From contig NW_025939305.1 in assembly GCF_000764305.2 (NCBI RefSeq), positions 1 through 64,000 of the forward strand: a stretch of DNA of 64,000 bases, written 5' to 3'. A model generated the notes under the pieces. That model was not told the DNA's origin. It saw only the letters and a program-made list of their open reading frames with translations, and made no database searches. The translations under genes were made by a program, and so were the position numbers. The DNA comes from Hyalella azteca. Taxonomy: Eukaryota; Arthropoda; Malacostraca; Amphipoda; Hyalellidae. This document shows positions 11,801 through 26,800 of the stretch, piece after piece (position 1 is the stretch's first letter; each line of letters opens with the position of its first letter).

Positions 11801-14800
11801 ATGGATAACAAAATAATAGTTACTTAGAAGAGAGTAATAACAGATAATAATAACAAATAGACACTAAGAAAGAGAGTAATAATATATAATAAAAATAATA
11901 GTCACTAAGAAAGAGAGTAATCTCACCATCGAGGAAGGGTTAATAGAGCCGAAGCTGCGAATGTAGAGCTCGCAGTCAACCACCGTTGCGTTGTCTAGGA
12001 AGAAAGAGTTGATAAAACAACTGAAAATCCTCATTCTTCCTTCATTTAAAATTATCCCATGTAAAATTTATGAAAACACAGTTTCTGAGAAATATCTCAA
12101 AAATATTATTCATCAGTGATAATTTTTATTCACTGTAGAAGACTTAGTTACATCGAAATAAAAAAATTCTAAAGAAATACGTTCATTGATTCTTAGTGCT
12201 CACGACCGATGCATTTATCGAGTAATATCACAAGCTATGAATAGGAATTCTCATCCGATTTTTTAATAATATGGGTGTAGGTAAAGTAATTTTCTGAATT
12301 TTTCGAGTTGATCAGAAGTCAAAGATATTCAAATTACGTATCTCAGAAAAATAAGAAACAAAATTAGGCATTCTATATAAAATGAAATGCGTGAGCCTTT
12401 TCACATCATTCAGAGCAGCGGCTCGGATAAACAATATCCAGATTCCCTATAAAGGAGGAATTGCAGTTACAAAACACAAAAACTGAAAATAGTCGATGCA
12501 AATAATCGAAAAGAAATTTCAATTACTCATGTTATTCAATAATTTACCCTAACAAAGGCAAACGTTAGTACGGGTAATTGAACAGAGGTGATTTATTTTG
12601 AACGCCTATAGTTCGATATTTTCGTGCTTGCGGAGCTCCTTTTATGAGCGTTAATTTGCTTCGTTACATCATCGTTTGGCTGACGAAACCGAAAACATCA
12701 TTTGAGGCCTCTGAAGTTTTGAAGCGAAAAAAAGTCTGATTATCATTTATATTCATATTCAAATCGAAATTAAACGATTTTTCAATTGTGGATACCTTAT
12801 TAATCCATCGATTGCGCGAAATTGTGACGACCTTCATAAAAATTGGAGAATTCATAGTTTAATTCTCGTTGATCAAATATAATTATTCGAATTTGGAGTT
12901 GGCAATAAATCTGGTTTTCACACGAATGAAAAATTAGGGTTTAATATTTGCTTTGGCTAGTCAGATACCCTCAAAATTTCTTCTCTTTCTATTAAAAGCA
13001 GCAATATCTTAAAACACACACTGCCCCGATACCATAATTTCGTTAAAATATTTCAAAATTAACGGAATTTATGATAAAAATAATTTAGGCGCCATTTTTC
13101 CGAAAACTTTTATCCATTACGATTCGGACATATAAACATGTATAAATAATGCAATCATGTTAGAAACAAATCGCAAAATAAAAATTAAATAAAAACTAAT
13201 ATTAAAAACTCACTCCATTGGTTAGACGGAGTTGCCCGACGGTCATACTGAGTCAAAAGCGTGTCCAATATTTGAAGGTCCGTCATCTTGTTTGCCTTCC
13301 TGAAAAATTGCAATAATAAGTAAATAATGGAAAGTTAAGTCAAGAAGAGATTCCATAACTTTAAAAAACCACTAACACCAAACTTTTACAAGCAGGCTCT
13401 ACCAGTAGATAGTCAAATTTTCTATCGAGCAAAGGGGAAGAGAACTAATTAAAACAATTATTATCATGCGAGATAGTTGTCATAAACTAATTCATTTAAC
13501 ATCTACGGTAGTCCAAATTATTGGATATAGTACAAAATTACAAGTTTTATTTAAATTATTTCCCGCGACAAATTTTTTCTGACTCTTTAATAACCTTTGA
13601 ATTGCAAATCAAGAAAATAATATAAAAAATAATTTCCGTAATGAACGAACCAAATCATTTTTGATTATGTCTACAGAAAATTTATACCGCGAAAATTTTT
13701 TGAACACAGATTTTATAGTCCGTAAATATGCATTTGCACCATGGCATATTTTAAGAGTTCACAGATTTTATGTAAAAGATAGCCGACTACAAACAAGAAA
13801 TTTGCTCTTAGTTCCTGAATTTTGTGAGCAGGTAGCGGGTATCTTGAGACGTGTTTAACAATTGAACAGTTCCTTTGTAAATAACAGTCACGTGTCCAGT
13901 TGTCAACGGCTTCACTCTAGCGAAAGTGATTGCCAACCTCAGAGCAAGTTTGGAAAATATTGCCGCTATAAGATGAAGGAAATTCGACCAAGTAATAGAA
14001 TTAAGAGCTGAGGTGGAGCCTCATCCATTCTGACGTTATGACCTCTTTTGCGATGACATTTTATAACTTAAATTGAAGTTATCTCATCGAAATTAAAAAT
14101 AAGAAATAAATTGTCAGAAAATTTTATGAATCTGATGGCGGAAATATTGCAAATGGAATGTTGAAGAGTTAAAAATAAGGCCAGGCCGTTTATAGGATGA
14201 AAATATACAATCGGACCACGTGTAAAATTCGAGATAGATTTTGATAAATTATGCGGATTAAATGGGATGCAATTAAATTTTAGCTCTAGCTATGTCTTTC
14301 ATTTCGGAATATTTTCTATGAAGGCTAGAGGAAAAAACTCGTTAGCCGCCCATAATTGCCTAATTTATCTAAACGCACTAAGGGTTTATATGATCGTTTA
14401 TGATAAAAAAACATGGAGGGTATTTTCTGCTATGTAGATTTTATTAAATATTTCCAGTGGCGCATATAATGGACATGTTTTGAAAATTATGTCAGAATGT
14501 GCATCGACCTAACGCTTAAATGAGTGCAAAATTCACTAGCAATAAAAACACGAGCCAGAAGTCCTACAATTTCAAGTCAGGAATCTTGTTTTTTTTTTCC
14601 AGAAAAATTTATGTATTTTACTCGTTTTTAGACTTCCCAATCTTCATTCACGTCTGCCTTGCGGATCAAGTTTCATGTTTATTGAAAGAAGATCCGCGTA
14701 AAACATGATTTCAGAACTCAGACATGGAAGTCCGACCAGCGCTCGCACGGGCCAATTTTCTGCTTTATTAGCGATCAACAGGGCCGATGATCTCGCTTCC

Positions 14801-17800
14801 ATAACAATGAAAAAATACTGCATATGAACAAATTATGCGCACAGTTATTAATTAATTATTTTTTCGCAGTTATAATTGATGTTTTAAAAATGCGATGAAA
14901 ATTCACTGAAATACAAGACAGCCATAAACAATTTTAGAAGTGGAAGAAATGTGAAGCCAGCATTTCTCTTCTGTGTGGCTTCATTCTCGAACTCGTTCTT
15001 ATTCAAAAATTAAAAATCTTACGATTTTTGCTGTGTCACATTTATTTGATCTTCATCTTGAGTCATGAAGAAAATTTTACAAACGCTGAAGAAAATATAA
15101 CATAACATCGGCGATGGGGCGCAAAAGTTTTTTACCCAAAATTACGAAATAGGCTGAATTCCCGAAATAGGTGGAAATGAGAAATTTATTGCCAGTTAAT
15201 TCATCAGAGCGTGGATTGGGTTCTCTGTATATGTATTCTCTGCAGGAATTTTCGAACAATTCTCGCAATCAGCGCCATGACGAGGAACATAATTTAAGTG
15301 AATAAAAATAGCGCGGCTGTTGACTTCGTCTCTCTGTGACTCGTGCTTTATAAATCGCGGTGATGCAGGTTCAGCTCATTGGGTACACAGATTATTCACA
15401 CGTCTTATATTTACTAAAACAGAACTGTACAATTGCGTTGTGCCCTGCAGTCCACTCCAGCTAGAATCTAAAACATGAATGAATTGATCTTGGAAATAAA
15501 CAAAAGTACGAATGTCTCTAAAGTAAAATGGAAAATTGCTATTAATAAAATGTGATTTAAATTGGTACTATTCCTTAACAGCATCGCAAACTGGAAGAGT
15601 ACATCATTAAGTTGCGAAAGTTTTTCTTACAACATTCTATCAACAAATTTTGTTGGAAAATTTTTGGCTAAATTTTTCACTGAGCCGAACATTACCCGTC
15701 GCGCTGGAGTAATAGCGTAATAATTCAGGATCAGAACCAAAACAACGAGTAATAGGGCAATTTTCATGCCAGTTTCTTAGCTGACAATTCTCGTTGCTTT
15801 CCATTAATGTACGATCATTGGAAAGTCGTTAAGTCATCTTTGATACCGGACGAGCTATTCAAAAAAAAATTTGGAACGAGACTAACAATATCAATGAATT
15901 TAATTCGTACGTGTGCTGTTCGAAAAAACGTGAAAAACCGTGTGAACAGCGTTCTATATAGTGGCTGGACAAAGCGTGAAAATGAACTGTTTCGCAGTTT
16001 TTTGTAATGTGGTGCAGGTTTCATGTGTTAAATTGGAAAAAAATGACGATGTGGTGTTTTTTAAGTTTGCCACCTGGCCACTGAAATGAGGAACGGCCAA
16101 CCACTAACGGCCTACGTTGATTCTTCGAACAGTGTAGCCACTGGAATAATTAGATGTAAAACTAATTCATGTACCGTCTAATAAACCACAACTAAATCAT
16201 GAGTACTTCAGGTCAACTTCTGCCGAATACACATGAATAGATCGACATAATTTCGAGGTGCCAAGTCGGCCAATACGATTTCAAACAATTTCTAATCAAA
16301 GTGGAAAATAATCGGTGAAGACCCCATAAATTTTATCATATTGCCAATTTACATATCATTATTACGTCATTAATATGCCCACAAAATTCAAGTCAATGCT
16401 AAAAATTGGTGTTGAACATTACCGATACACCGGGTTGAAAATCCTTTGTCATGCAATTTGTTCCTGGCACAATTATGTTGAATCACATACGTTTTATTTA
16501 AAATTTAGAGTGCCATGTTGCGGGAAGACATGAACAGTGCCTGGTTGCATTGAAGACAGAGATTTAATGTCGAGTAAATTATTCTACGTGCATGTCGATC
16601 CAACAACATGAATACGAAAAATAATTTTTGAAACAGTGCGTAGAAACGGAAAATATGAAACGCTGAATTGAGCAAAATTATTGTCCCTGTATTCAGCAGA
16701 TAATTGACCAATGCTTTGAATTTGTACCTAAAGGCTTAACAATCGACCGCATCTAGTTAGAGTGACCTCGTGTTAGGAAGTTTGAAATTAGTAGCAGTAA
16801 AATTTTTGACTTTATTGATGGTGATTGGAATTAAATTGTATTTAAGTCCTCGAGAGGATAACGTTTACCGTTTCATGCTTAATTTTTCTGCTAATTTGAC
16901 CATTTTTGACAGTTTCATTGTTTGTTTCCTCAATGAATTGATAATTTATTCTTGTTGTGAATAGAAGGCATTCGTTTGTCTTTAATCAATTTTGCATTAA
17001 TATGAACTATGTGCACAATTCAGTTTATAAAATAAATATATGCTTTTAAATACCATGGTCAGCGAAATCATATCAAATATATAGAACAACATGAAGAGTT
17101 TAATTAAATTAAGTTATTTTTTTCAAGGATGTGAAATAGAAAGCAGGATGGAGTCATATTTAGTAGTGAAATATTTTTTACCCTGGAAACTCACTTCATG
17201 CCTGACATTCCACGCAATCTTCTCCCGGAGCAAAAACCCACGAAAAATGTTCCAAATTTCATGAAGAGCGTAATATGCGCGTAGCTTTGCCCGAAGAAGA
17301 GCCTTTCTCTTATTGCGCGCACTCGAACAGCACCGAAGAAATTTCACATTTTGTTGATTGAGTAATAAATTGCTTCTCCGGCTCTTCGAAAAATGTTTTA
17401 GTGGTGAAATGGATCAATGCCGCCTGAATCTCGGTAGCGTCAGAATTTCCAACGCGCCCGATACTTCCGCTCTACAATGTCCATCTTCCAATGGCCAGTA
17501 TCACTAAAGTCGCCTCTGACCTCAAAGGTCAATTCAATTTTTCTTGGACTCAGATTCAATGTCTTCCTCGGACCGCCATCAGATAGAAATAAATTCAAGG
17601 GACTCTGCGTCATAGGTCCCGGGAGGAAAATTTATTTCAATCGCCCAAATGGACTCTCAAGGACAAGGTATGAAGTCAATCAAGTTCTTATTCAGTGGTG
17701 AGTGCTAGATTCATCACGAGGCTTTCATGGCTAATCATACACTTGAAGGACTTAACAATGTTTGTTTACATCAACGCCGTAGGAACTGCGGAGTTTGCCC

Positions 17801-20800
17801 ATTCGAAATTTTCAGGAGACAGAAAACAGTCCCTGGCCTCAAAGACCATGGTCGCACTCACACGAGAAAATACATCATTTGTTATGAGAAATAATCATCT
17901 TTATACGTTAACTATCCGACATTTTAATGGAAAAATAGCTGAGCTTACTCTAAATAATATAAATTTAATTTAATTTAATATTCTTGTAGAGGTTCTTAAG
18001 AAAAGTCGGGCTGCAAGTTGGGTGACATGTCTCGCCCTTTTTTGTAAACTGGTAAGCAGATAATGAGCCTGGCGGGATTTGATTGAAAAAATCATAATTA
18101 GTAAGAAATTCAAGTGATGTTGCATGAGAAGTTTGTGGAGCATTAACGTGAATATAGGTATCACAAACACGAAATAAATTAACTTGCGAATTCCAGACAT
18201 GAACACTGACTTTATTCATATTCAAATGTCTGAACCGGTGCAAAAATTTGTAGCGTTCGACACAATATTAAAGCGTTCACACAATTCAAATTTGCACATG
18301 GACCCACGAAATAGAATACTGCTCATGCATTCTAGTGCATGTCTCGCCTATACACTAATGAATAACATCGAAGTAGTTGAACTTAGCCGGAAACTTTTTT
18401 TGTTCCGGTGCCCTCTGTTTCAGGCCAGCTTGAGACAAGATAGTCTTGCTTTGAGCCGATGTTTAAGAGCTACGTATTCCCGTATGAGAGCCCGTATGGC
18501 CCTGCAAATTACATCTTGCTACCAAACCTGAGTGCGCTATAAGAAATCACTGTGCATTTTTCTCCTTGTGAATTTATGATGCAAGTGGATGAGTCTAGAT
18601 GGGAGCCGTTATTCGTGGGATGAGGTTTGTTGTTTTTGCTTCAGGTACGAAAACATGACAAAGAAGTTCGGATTAATTATACTCGCTAAATTGGCTTAGT
18701 GCAAATTGTTACCCTAGACCTTAGCTGTTCTCGACTAGTTGTATTCGCCAAGTTATTCGAGAATTTATCTTGCCATTTTTGAAAAGCAAAATAACGCGTA
18801 CGCTGTACAGTTGATTAAGCTATATTCATATACATTACGTTGGCCGTTGATTACGCTATATTCATATACAGGTTTTTAACCTCATTATTTGCAGGTCGCA
18901 ATTGGCCGAGTTATTTATCCCGAGATCCACATACGGGAGTTTTGAATCTTTTATATTGCAAGTGGATCCCACACTCCCGTAAGAAGAATTTTTGATCTCA
19001 TTCTGGAGAGATCAAACTCTCCTTTAGATCTTATAGCTCCATGTTCATTGTCAATGTAAGTGAGAGGCTAACTGCGATCAAAAATTTCTATCTTTCATTC
19101 ATATAAAGATCTCCAAATTTGTTTGACTACAAGATTTCTGAACAGATCATTTGAGGAATGAAACCGTAAGTACCGAGGATCTCATGATTCCAAAGTCTTC
19201 ATCACCAATCCCTTTATAAAACACATAGTCTGCCTTAAATTTGGTCATTTGAATACTTCCTAATTAGGGTAAGCCTTCATTTGCGTCAATATTACTCAAA
19301 ATCATGCAATATTTTTACCATATATATATACCAATATTTCAATATATACCATAAACTTCTGAATAAGTTTTGTTATAAATTACAAAGTTTTGCATGGCTG
19401 AATATTACAAGTTTCACTCAAATCAAGGTTCCTCTGTGTCAGCATTATTACACGTGGATATTCTGTGATGTTCACTGACCTCTCATGTTATGCAGTATGA
19501 TTATATATTTGAGTCCAGAAAATGATGCCGGATGACAGATTTATGTTGCCATCTGCTTCCGATTTACCCCTTCAAATATTAAAAAATGCTGGCTGACCTC
19601 TGGGATATTTCAGGATGAAATTCTACTACGAACACGGCTGGTAGCCGTGGGAGTTTAACCTATACGTACATCTAATTTCATTTAAGTTGTTTAATTTTTG
19701 GGATTTTTGTGCTTGTAACAATCCGATGAAATTTTATTTGCTCTTAGGATAAAATTGCGAAAAAATTATGGTTAAAGTTATTTCCTATTGAGAACGATAA
19801 GAATGTGAAAATGTTCGACAATTGCCGGTAAAATAACGAAAAATATTTTGTTTGTTAAGTGTTGTCTCACTGCTATTTCTACAATATATTAAAAATTTAT
19901 TAGCGCCTAACTTTTTACCTAAAAGAAAGAAATACAAATTTTACCTATGAATTTTAATATGGATTTACCAAAAATGAACACCATAAAATCCATGCTAGGT
20001 GTGTCATTTTCTTTTGATGAATGAACATCGATGTAGATTTCCTGTTAAAAATTAGAATTTTAAATTTTTATCCGCTCTTTTCCACGCCCTTGTCTCTAGG
20101 TTATTGAAATGTTTTAGATTAAGATTTTCAAAGATTCATGAGTCATTTCCTGCATTAAGATATGAAGAATAAATTTATCTAAAGAATAATAAATTCTGAC
20201 TGTTATCTTCTGCAGGCAGACACTTTTGACATTACTATAGCTGCTACCAAAAAAAATATTTATATCAGGTTCTTGCGTTCAAAAAAGAAATATAAATTAA
20301 TTAATGCTACAGCTCGATGAACATTATTTTCCTTCGTATGTCATGACTAATGCTTAAAATATAAAATGACCCCACTGACCTTCACCGTTTCATGAAGCAA
20401 TGAGAATGAATGTATGAATTTTTCTCGACGTAAAAAGTACTTATATGCATGTGATCGATGAGATATTGCAACATATGTAATGACAAATTATCGATATCGT
20501 TTCCTTACAAAGTTCTGTTCAGAAAAGAGGCAGTTTTACATTGGAATTTATCCTCGGTCAACTACTGGGCGCGCTCACATTGCGTCCTACAAAGACAGGA
20601 AATGAATGGGGCGTTAAATTGATCCTGTTGGGTTACTCGTGGATATCGTGGCCACGATAAGATAAGGGCACGTGGCTACGATAAGATAAGAGCACGTGGC
20701 CACGATAAGATAAGAACAATTGGCCACGATAAGATAAGAGCACGTGGTCTTGATAAGATAAGAGCGAAATGACGTTTTGCACGCGTGCTCAATATCTGCT

Positions 20801-23800
20801 GCTAGAATTTCAGTTCTGAAATATTTTGTTTAAATAGATAGCTGAATAATTAAATGAATAGTGGTACTCATCTAATACATTTGCAAATTCAGTATTAAAA
20901 TTAGGACAAAATGAAAGTTTTGAGGATGTTAAACTGAAAAATTTCCCTTTTGGTGGTGACTAGCTGGAGCAGAAAGCAAAAAAGGAACATGTGCACAAAA
21001 TAAACAAAGTTAACTTTAAAGATTTAGCTAATAAACTTATCTAGATGAATTTAAAATACATTTAAATTAAGGAGGATATGATCTGTGGAAATACGAGAGA
21101 CAGACACGAGTGGCGGTCGAATGCTCCTTCTGCGAGAAGAGGATTTCAATAATTCTTTTTAGGTAATGAAATATAGTCATGGGTTATTTTCGAATATGAT
21201 TGGAGAATGAAGCGTTTGGTACGACTAATTTGAACAACTGAATTAATATATAGTTTTTTTAATTTCGTAATATAACTTCTATTAATTAAATTTCGCAACA
21301 AACTTTGAATTAAATGATAAATGTTTGGAATTAACCTAAATTCTGCATTTTGGGGAGCCAGCCTTGTACTTATTTCGAAATTCTGTTACCACTTTAGGTA
21401 AACTATAGCTCATAATTAATTTCATCATTTCATCAAAACGGTCTCCGTTATCTTGAATATACACTTATTAATGCCTTCTGCTAATTAATGAATCTTGAAT
21501 TTCATTGCTAACAATGTAACAATGTAGTCTAGTCATTCATTTTGATTAATGTTCATTCTGCATCAGCAGCTTTCAAGCGCTGTCGTGCAATACAGAAGTT
21601 TGATGTCTATTAGAGAAAAACGTATTATGAATAATATCAGAAACATATTATATTTATGCCGAAAAGTTTAGCAAAGTTATAGTTTTAAACACCAGATTCG
21701 CGGCAGTTTCAGCCCCGTAAGAGAGCAGGAAGAATTTTTTCCTCTCTTTGCAAGTTGTTTTCGCCCAGTTAGCCACATTCAAAAAACCAATGCGAAAACA
21801 CATTTGCATGCAAGGCGACGTCTCAAGCTTAATTGCCGTATAATGCGAGTTACATTCTTCTTCTCCAAAATATATCCTTATAGTATTTGCTTCTGGATAG
21901 TAAAAATTCTTCCAAAATTAAAATTCTTCTTTTGCATTGCATCGAAACGAATTTTTGCTATTAGTTTCGAAGGCATATATTGCACTCGTAATGGCGTAGG
22001 TATATTTGGGCGCTAATTATAATGTGTAATGAAAGTAAACTTTCGGCTGGAGTGTTATTGAAGAGAGGGATTGGTTCTCTGTACCAAATTTTTATGCTGT
22101 TACTACATTCCACAAATAATTAATATAGGTGGTGCTTCAAAAATTACAATTTCTTGCACTACCTTATTCATAAATCATTAAAGAGCAATTTGATACAAAA
22201 TGGATTAGGTAGGCGAATCAGATATAAGCTTGTATTTATTACTACTATAAATAAATAAATCTATTCCGGTTTCAATGAAATCTTTTCGCAACTTCATCGA
22301 GCACGAACTAAAATATTTATTTGAACGTGCGTCATTGACGCGATGCAGATGATCATAGGTTCAGAGGACATTTTTCAAATTATCAGTGATGATGTTAGTT
22401 AGTGCTAGATTATGTAGTTATTTGATGATGGTCATAATTTGAATTATCCAATATCATCCAAATTTTCGCCGTACGAAATATTGCTGGACTTGAGCCGTTA
22501 TGGAATGAAATATAACTGCAGAAAAAGAACTTAAGGAACAAACGAATGAGTTGTTTAGACGATTCTAAACGTTACAAAAAATTAGTTCTCCGTAAAAAGG
22601 AAATAAATCGTACGCGTCGAATAGAACAGCCGGTGCAAACGCGGTAATATATAAGTGCTCAGCGATACTGAAGAAATTGAAAATCTGAATAATGCTGAAC
22701 AAAGACTCGTATATGCTAGAATGGCTGGAATGCAGCAGCCACCAATCAGTCATTTAGAAGAGGTTTAATTTAATGTCATATCTTCCTGAACCTTCAAAAG
22801 TTGTGAAACAATGAGAGGCCGACCGATAAAGTGACAGAATTATGGGCTGCAGATCCCATTTCTCCAAGAAAAATTCACAATTATTTAATAAAGAGCTATT
22901 TAAAGGCGGACATAGTGAAAAATTATTCCACACTACTCCTGCCTTCATTATTACACAGGATAAACTATCATAGATTTTCAGCAAATAATTTTAAGTTAGA
23001 CAACTGCGAATTATAATAAAATAAAATCATGTCCATCGTTCATTTTTAATTGAACTTATTTGATTGGTATAAGGACTATTCAAAGTCTAATTTCACAAAT
23101 AAATTCATCGAGCAAATATTCCCTCCCTGTGGAACGGTCTCGCGATTCAAAAAATCCCCGTAGAACGTGATGTTCGTCGTTATTTTATGTTAGCGAAGAG
23201 GTGATAAAATCGATGCCATATGCTATTTAATTTGTTTGCAATATGATGAAATTTCCGACACGCAACCAAACAAAAGTTTTCGGTTGGTCAACAGTATGCA
23301 ACCGATATATTTTCGTACAATTCTTCTAGTATATCTTCCGTGCAATTCTGCGATCGGAGGCACACATATTGCGATAGCGGGAACTCTGGCCAGCTGCTAT
23401 ATGAAAAATTTATTGGTCAATGGATCCCAGATCGGAAAATTATTCTTAAGTCAATCGAATTCTTGAAATTTGACGTTTATCTTCATAGAAGTCATGTTCA
23501 GTCACAAATGGAAGTCATTTATGGAACTTGAATTTTGCAAGATATTTTGGTTTGAAGAATCATATATCATTGAATAGGCAAAGAAATAAAATAAAATTAT
23601 TATTAATGTTAATTTATTATTTATATCCATAAAAATTAAAATCAATTTCCAAGCGATTTTCATGTTCATTACAATTTTTTTAACGATATTTGAACTATTC
23701 TGAATACCTTTTAATACAAATTATTGTTTTCCTTAGTGTCAGCATTCAGCATTTCGGTTATAGTATTTCAAGGTAATTAAATCCTGAAATAGTGAATGAA

Positions 23801-26800
23801 GTTTGAATATTTTCAATATCATCATCACAGATTTATAAATAAAATTATATTTCTGTAAGGAGGAAAATTATTAATTGTCATTTTGTATTCAATTACTCAT
23901 TCCGCATTTAAAAGATTTATTCCTGGTTAGAAGATAGATCCTCCATCACAATGTTCATAAACATTTCCTTGTATTAACCTTCCTTGTTTTATCCGGTAGA
24001 GACTCATCACCTTGATGACATCTTTGTCATCAAGGAAGACGTCAGTACGAACCCCAGACGAACGCGTTAACGTTCTGCTCCTATTGCTCTCTAACTTATA
24101 ATCTGTACGCCAATATATGCTCACTAAGTATAAGTATCTAATCTATACTCAACTCGTACCTCATTTATCCTCATTTGTTCACGGTACCCGAACCTACCTC
24201 AAGTAGTTAATAATTAATCAGATACGCCTAGAAGTGCATCGAACAGCACGGCGTACATTGGGGCCTTCAACCTCGTACATTTCTTCGAAAGTAATGGTGT
24301 AAACTAAATGAAGTTTAGTGGCTCCATACGTACTATAAAGAAAATTTTTGGGATAAATTTCAGCCTCAAGCGGAGAACCATCTGCCTACTATGCAGGATG
24401 AAAGCAATAGCCAATAATACGGTGCGAAGATTCTGCCGAGTCTGCGTTTGCGATGTTCTTAAAATCGCCGTAAATGCGAAAATCTGGCGAATGCCGGGCA
24501 CATAAAATTGATAGCGATGTCATGGCCAGGAATAATCCTAATGCAATAACTCTGCCAAAATACTTATAGGGTAAAAATTTTCATTTCAGTTTGTCATTTC
24601 ACTAGGGTCAATTTTAGTATTACTGATGATTTAATATCATGAAAATTTAATCTACAACGTGCTGGTTCCAAAGTTATATTATTAGAACTTTATTATAATT
24701 TTAAAAAGTCGTTTCCTATTCCTATATTGACCGGCATTCCATAAATGGTTATAAGGCCGTTAATCGCTTTCGATTTCATGCTGTAAAAGTTACGAGAAGA
24801 CTGCTTAATTTATTATGATCAGCTGCCGAAGAAAAACAGCTGAAATGATCGCTCCTGTTCGAAATCTGGCAGGAAATACTACATATTGTCACATTTCCAC
24901 AATAAAATTACTTTTAGCGCCCACGATCAATAAATAGGGTTGCAACTTACTCTGGCAACATTTTTGGGAGCGGTGGCTATGAGCAATGAGCTGCAGCCCG
25001 CAAGTAGATCTTGCCGCGTTCCGGTTGACGTCGATTAGAAACCTTGTCCATTCGCTGCATCGTCATAGGGATTTAATCACTGCTGTAAGTATTTTGTTAA
25101 TGCCAGACGCAGTATTACCTCTTGTGTGTTATTGTTTTAGTTGCGAATATGTTTTTTTCAGGGAACTACGTAACTGTATATGCTATTAATTTTCTTATGA
25201 CGTCTAGGATCACTACGACTGACCGTAGTCAAGAGCGTTCGAGCGGCCTCTAAATTGTTGCATTTTAGCTTCCGCAAATCTTTGTTTCATTATTTACGAC
25301 TTGTCGCCACGCCTCAAATAAATAGTCTTTTTTCTTGTTACTTTCAACTTACTAGAGCAGTGAAGGGAAGAAAAACCTGCGTTCGTTTTGTTGACTACCT
25401 CGGCGGAATAGCCGATTTAAGAAACGCCTTGGCCATGCACTTTCCTGTTATTTTGATGTAACTGACTACTGAAAATGTTCACTTTTTGGGCATCACAAAG
25501 AAGCCAAACAGATTTTATCCCCAATTACGAACAGAAGCATGTATACACGCACAACCTTTCGTTCTAATAAAAATTGCCCTCATATATGACCATCAACTCA
25601 ATTTCCACCTGAACTATAGCGATCTCGTTTCAGATGCTCCACTGACAGAACATCGTGGCAGCCATGCTAGTCGCTGAGAGAAAAGAGATACCTGAAGCAG
25701 CAACACCAAAATCACTGCAATATTAATAAAAACATGCAGCAACATCGATAGAAAAAATTATTGAAGAAAAAATAATAGTAGAATCTGTAGGTCTATAATA
25801 AAGCATCGTACATGATACCGATATTACATCAACGAATGAAAGAGGTATCGGCAGCCGCACAATATCTCCCAACTGCGGAAATAATAAAAAAATCATCATT
25901 TTTGTTATTTGCAACAAAATTTGCACGTATGGATGTTATTCACTACACAGAACACAACAACAACCAGCGCCAGTAAGAGTAGCAGCAACAACATCATAGG
26001 CCCGTATGCTAAATAGGGCACTAGCACTACGAAGTAGCACTATGCACTACGAAGTGTCCTGTTGGTATGCTAAATACGTCACAGACACTAAGCACTTCGA
26101 AGTAGCTCTACAATGTTTAGTGTCGCTTAGTGTCGCACTATCGGAGTAATTAAGGCAGTGTGGGTTTAAACGCTCTGGTATTCTAACTAAATTAAAGTGA
26201 ACTCATTATTTACATCAAATTAATTAAGTGATTAAACGTTCGGTCTTGTGGGCCTCTCGGAGCTTCGGTGAAAAATTTAAGAAAATAATCGTGCTTCAGA
26301 TCCTCTTGAATGCACATATTTAGATGCTGATATTTAGAATGCAGTTATGCAATGCAGTTTTTATAGACCCGGAGGCAGTGTGCTGATATCTATAAAAAAA
26401 TATGCACGAGCAACACGTGCATCGGTGCAAACGGGCTAAAAAATAAAATAAATAAAAAAAATTTAAAAACCACGTTTTCTTAATTAATTAACGGACAAAA
26501 AGAGAAAAACATTTACTCATACATGACATTTAAGTTACGTAAAATGTTATGCAATGTTATGTAAGAGTAAATGTATTTTTTTTTGTCCGTTAAGAAAACG
26601 TGGTTTTTCAAATTTCTTTTTATTTATTTTATTTCACTATTTTTAGTTTTATAAAAACCAGAAAAACGTGGTTTTTAAAAATATTTTGCTATTGATTTAT
26701 TTTCTACTTTTTAGTTAGCAATTTTAGCAATTCAAATCAATTTCCAGGGTTGGCAAGTGTGGATGTTCGAGAAATAACTCAATTCCAAACCGTGAATTTT

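Larger units (their letters stand above)
9495..11920. repeat. Intron 3 of the channel gene, duplicated (copy B)
   Basis: This intron fills the gap between exon 4 and exon 3 and is the counterpart of 1-4040. Relative to copy A it has an AT microsatellite expansion at 11078-11165 and a single 'n' at 11450 in place of about 1.7 kb. It also has one more unit of the AAGAAAGAGAGTAA-type short repeat directly before exon 3. It carries no recognisable gene. Confidence 0.9.

Noticed and set aside
15815..16024. Opposite-strand frames at the same place in intron 1
   Set aside because: Mirror frames in AT-rich sequence without domains; chance.
18184..18531. Longest single open frame in intron 1 (115 codons, plus)
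   Set aside because: No family features, no splice or start context, and overlapped by comparable frames on the other strand.
18933..18981. Short inverted repeat TACGGGAGT / ACTCCCGTA
   Set aside because: Only nine-base arms about 30 bases apart in a large intron; expected by chance and without other element features.
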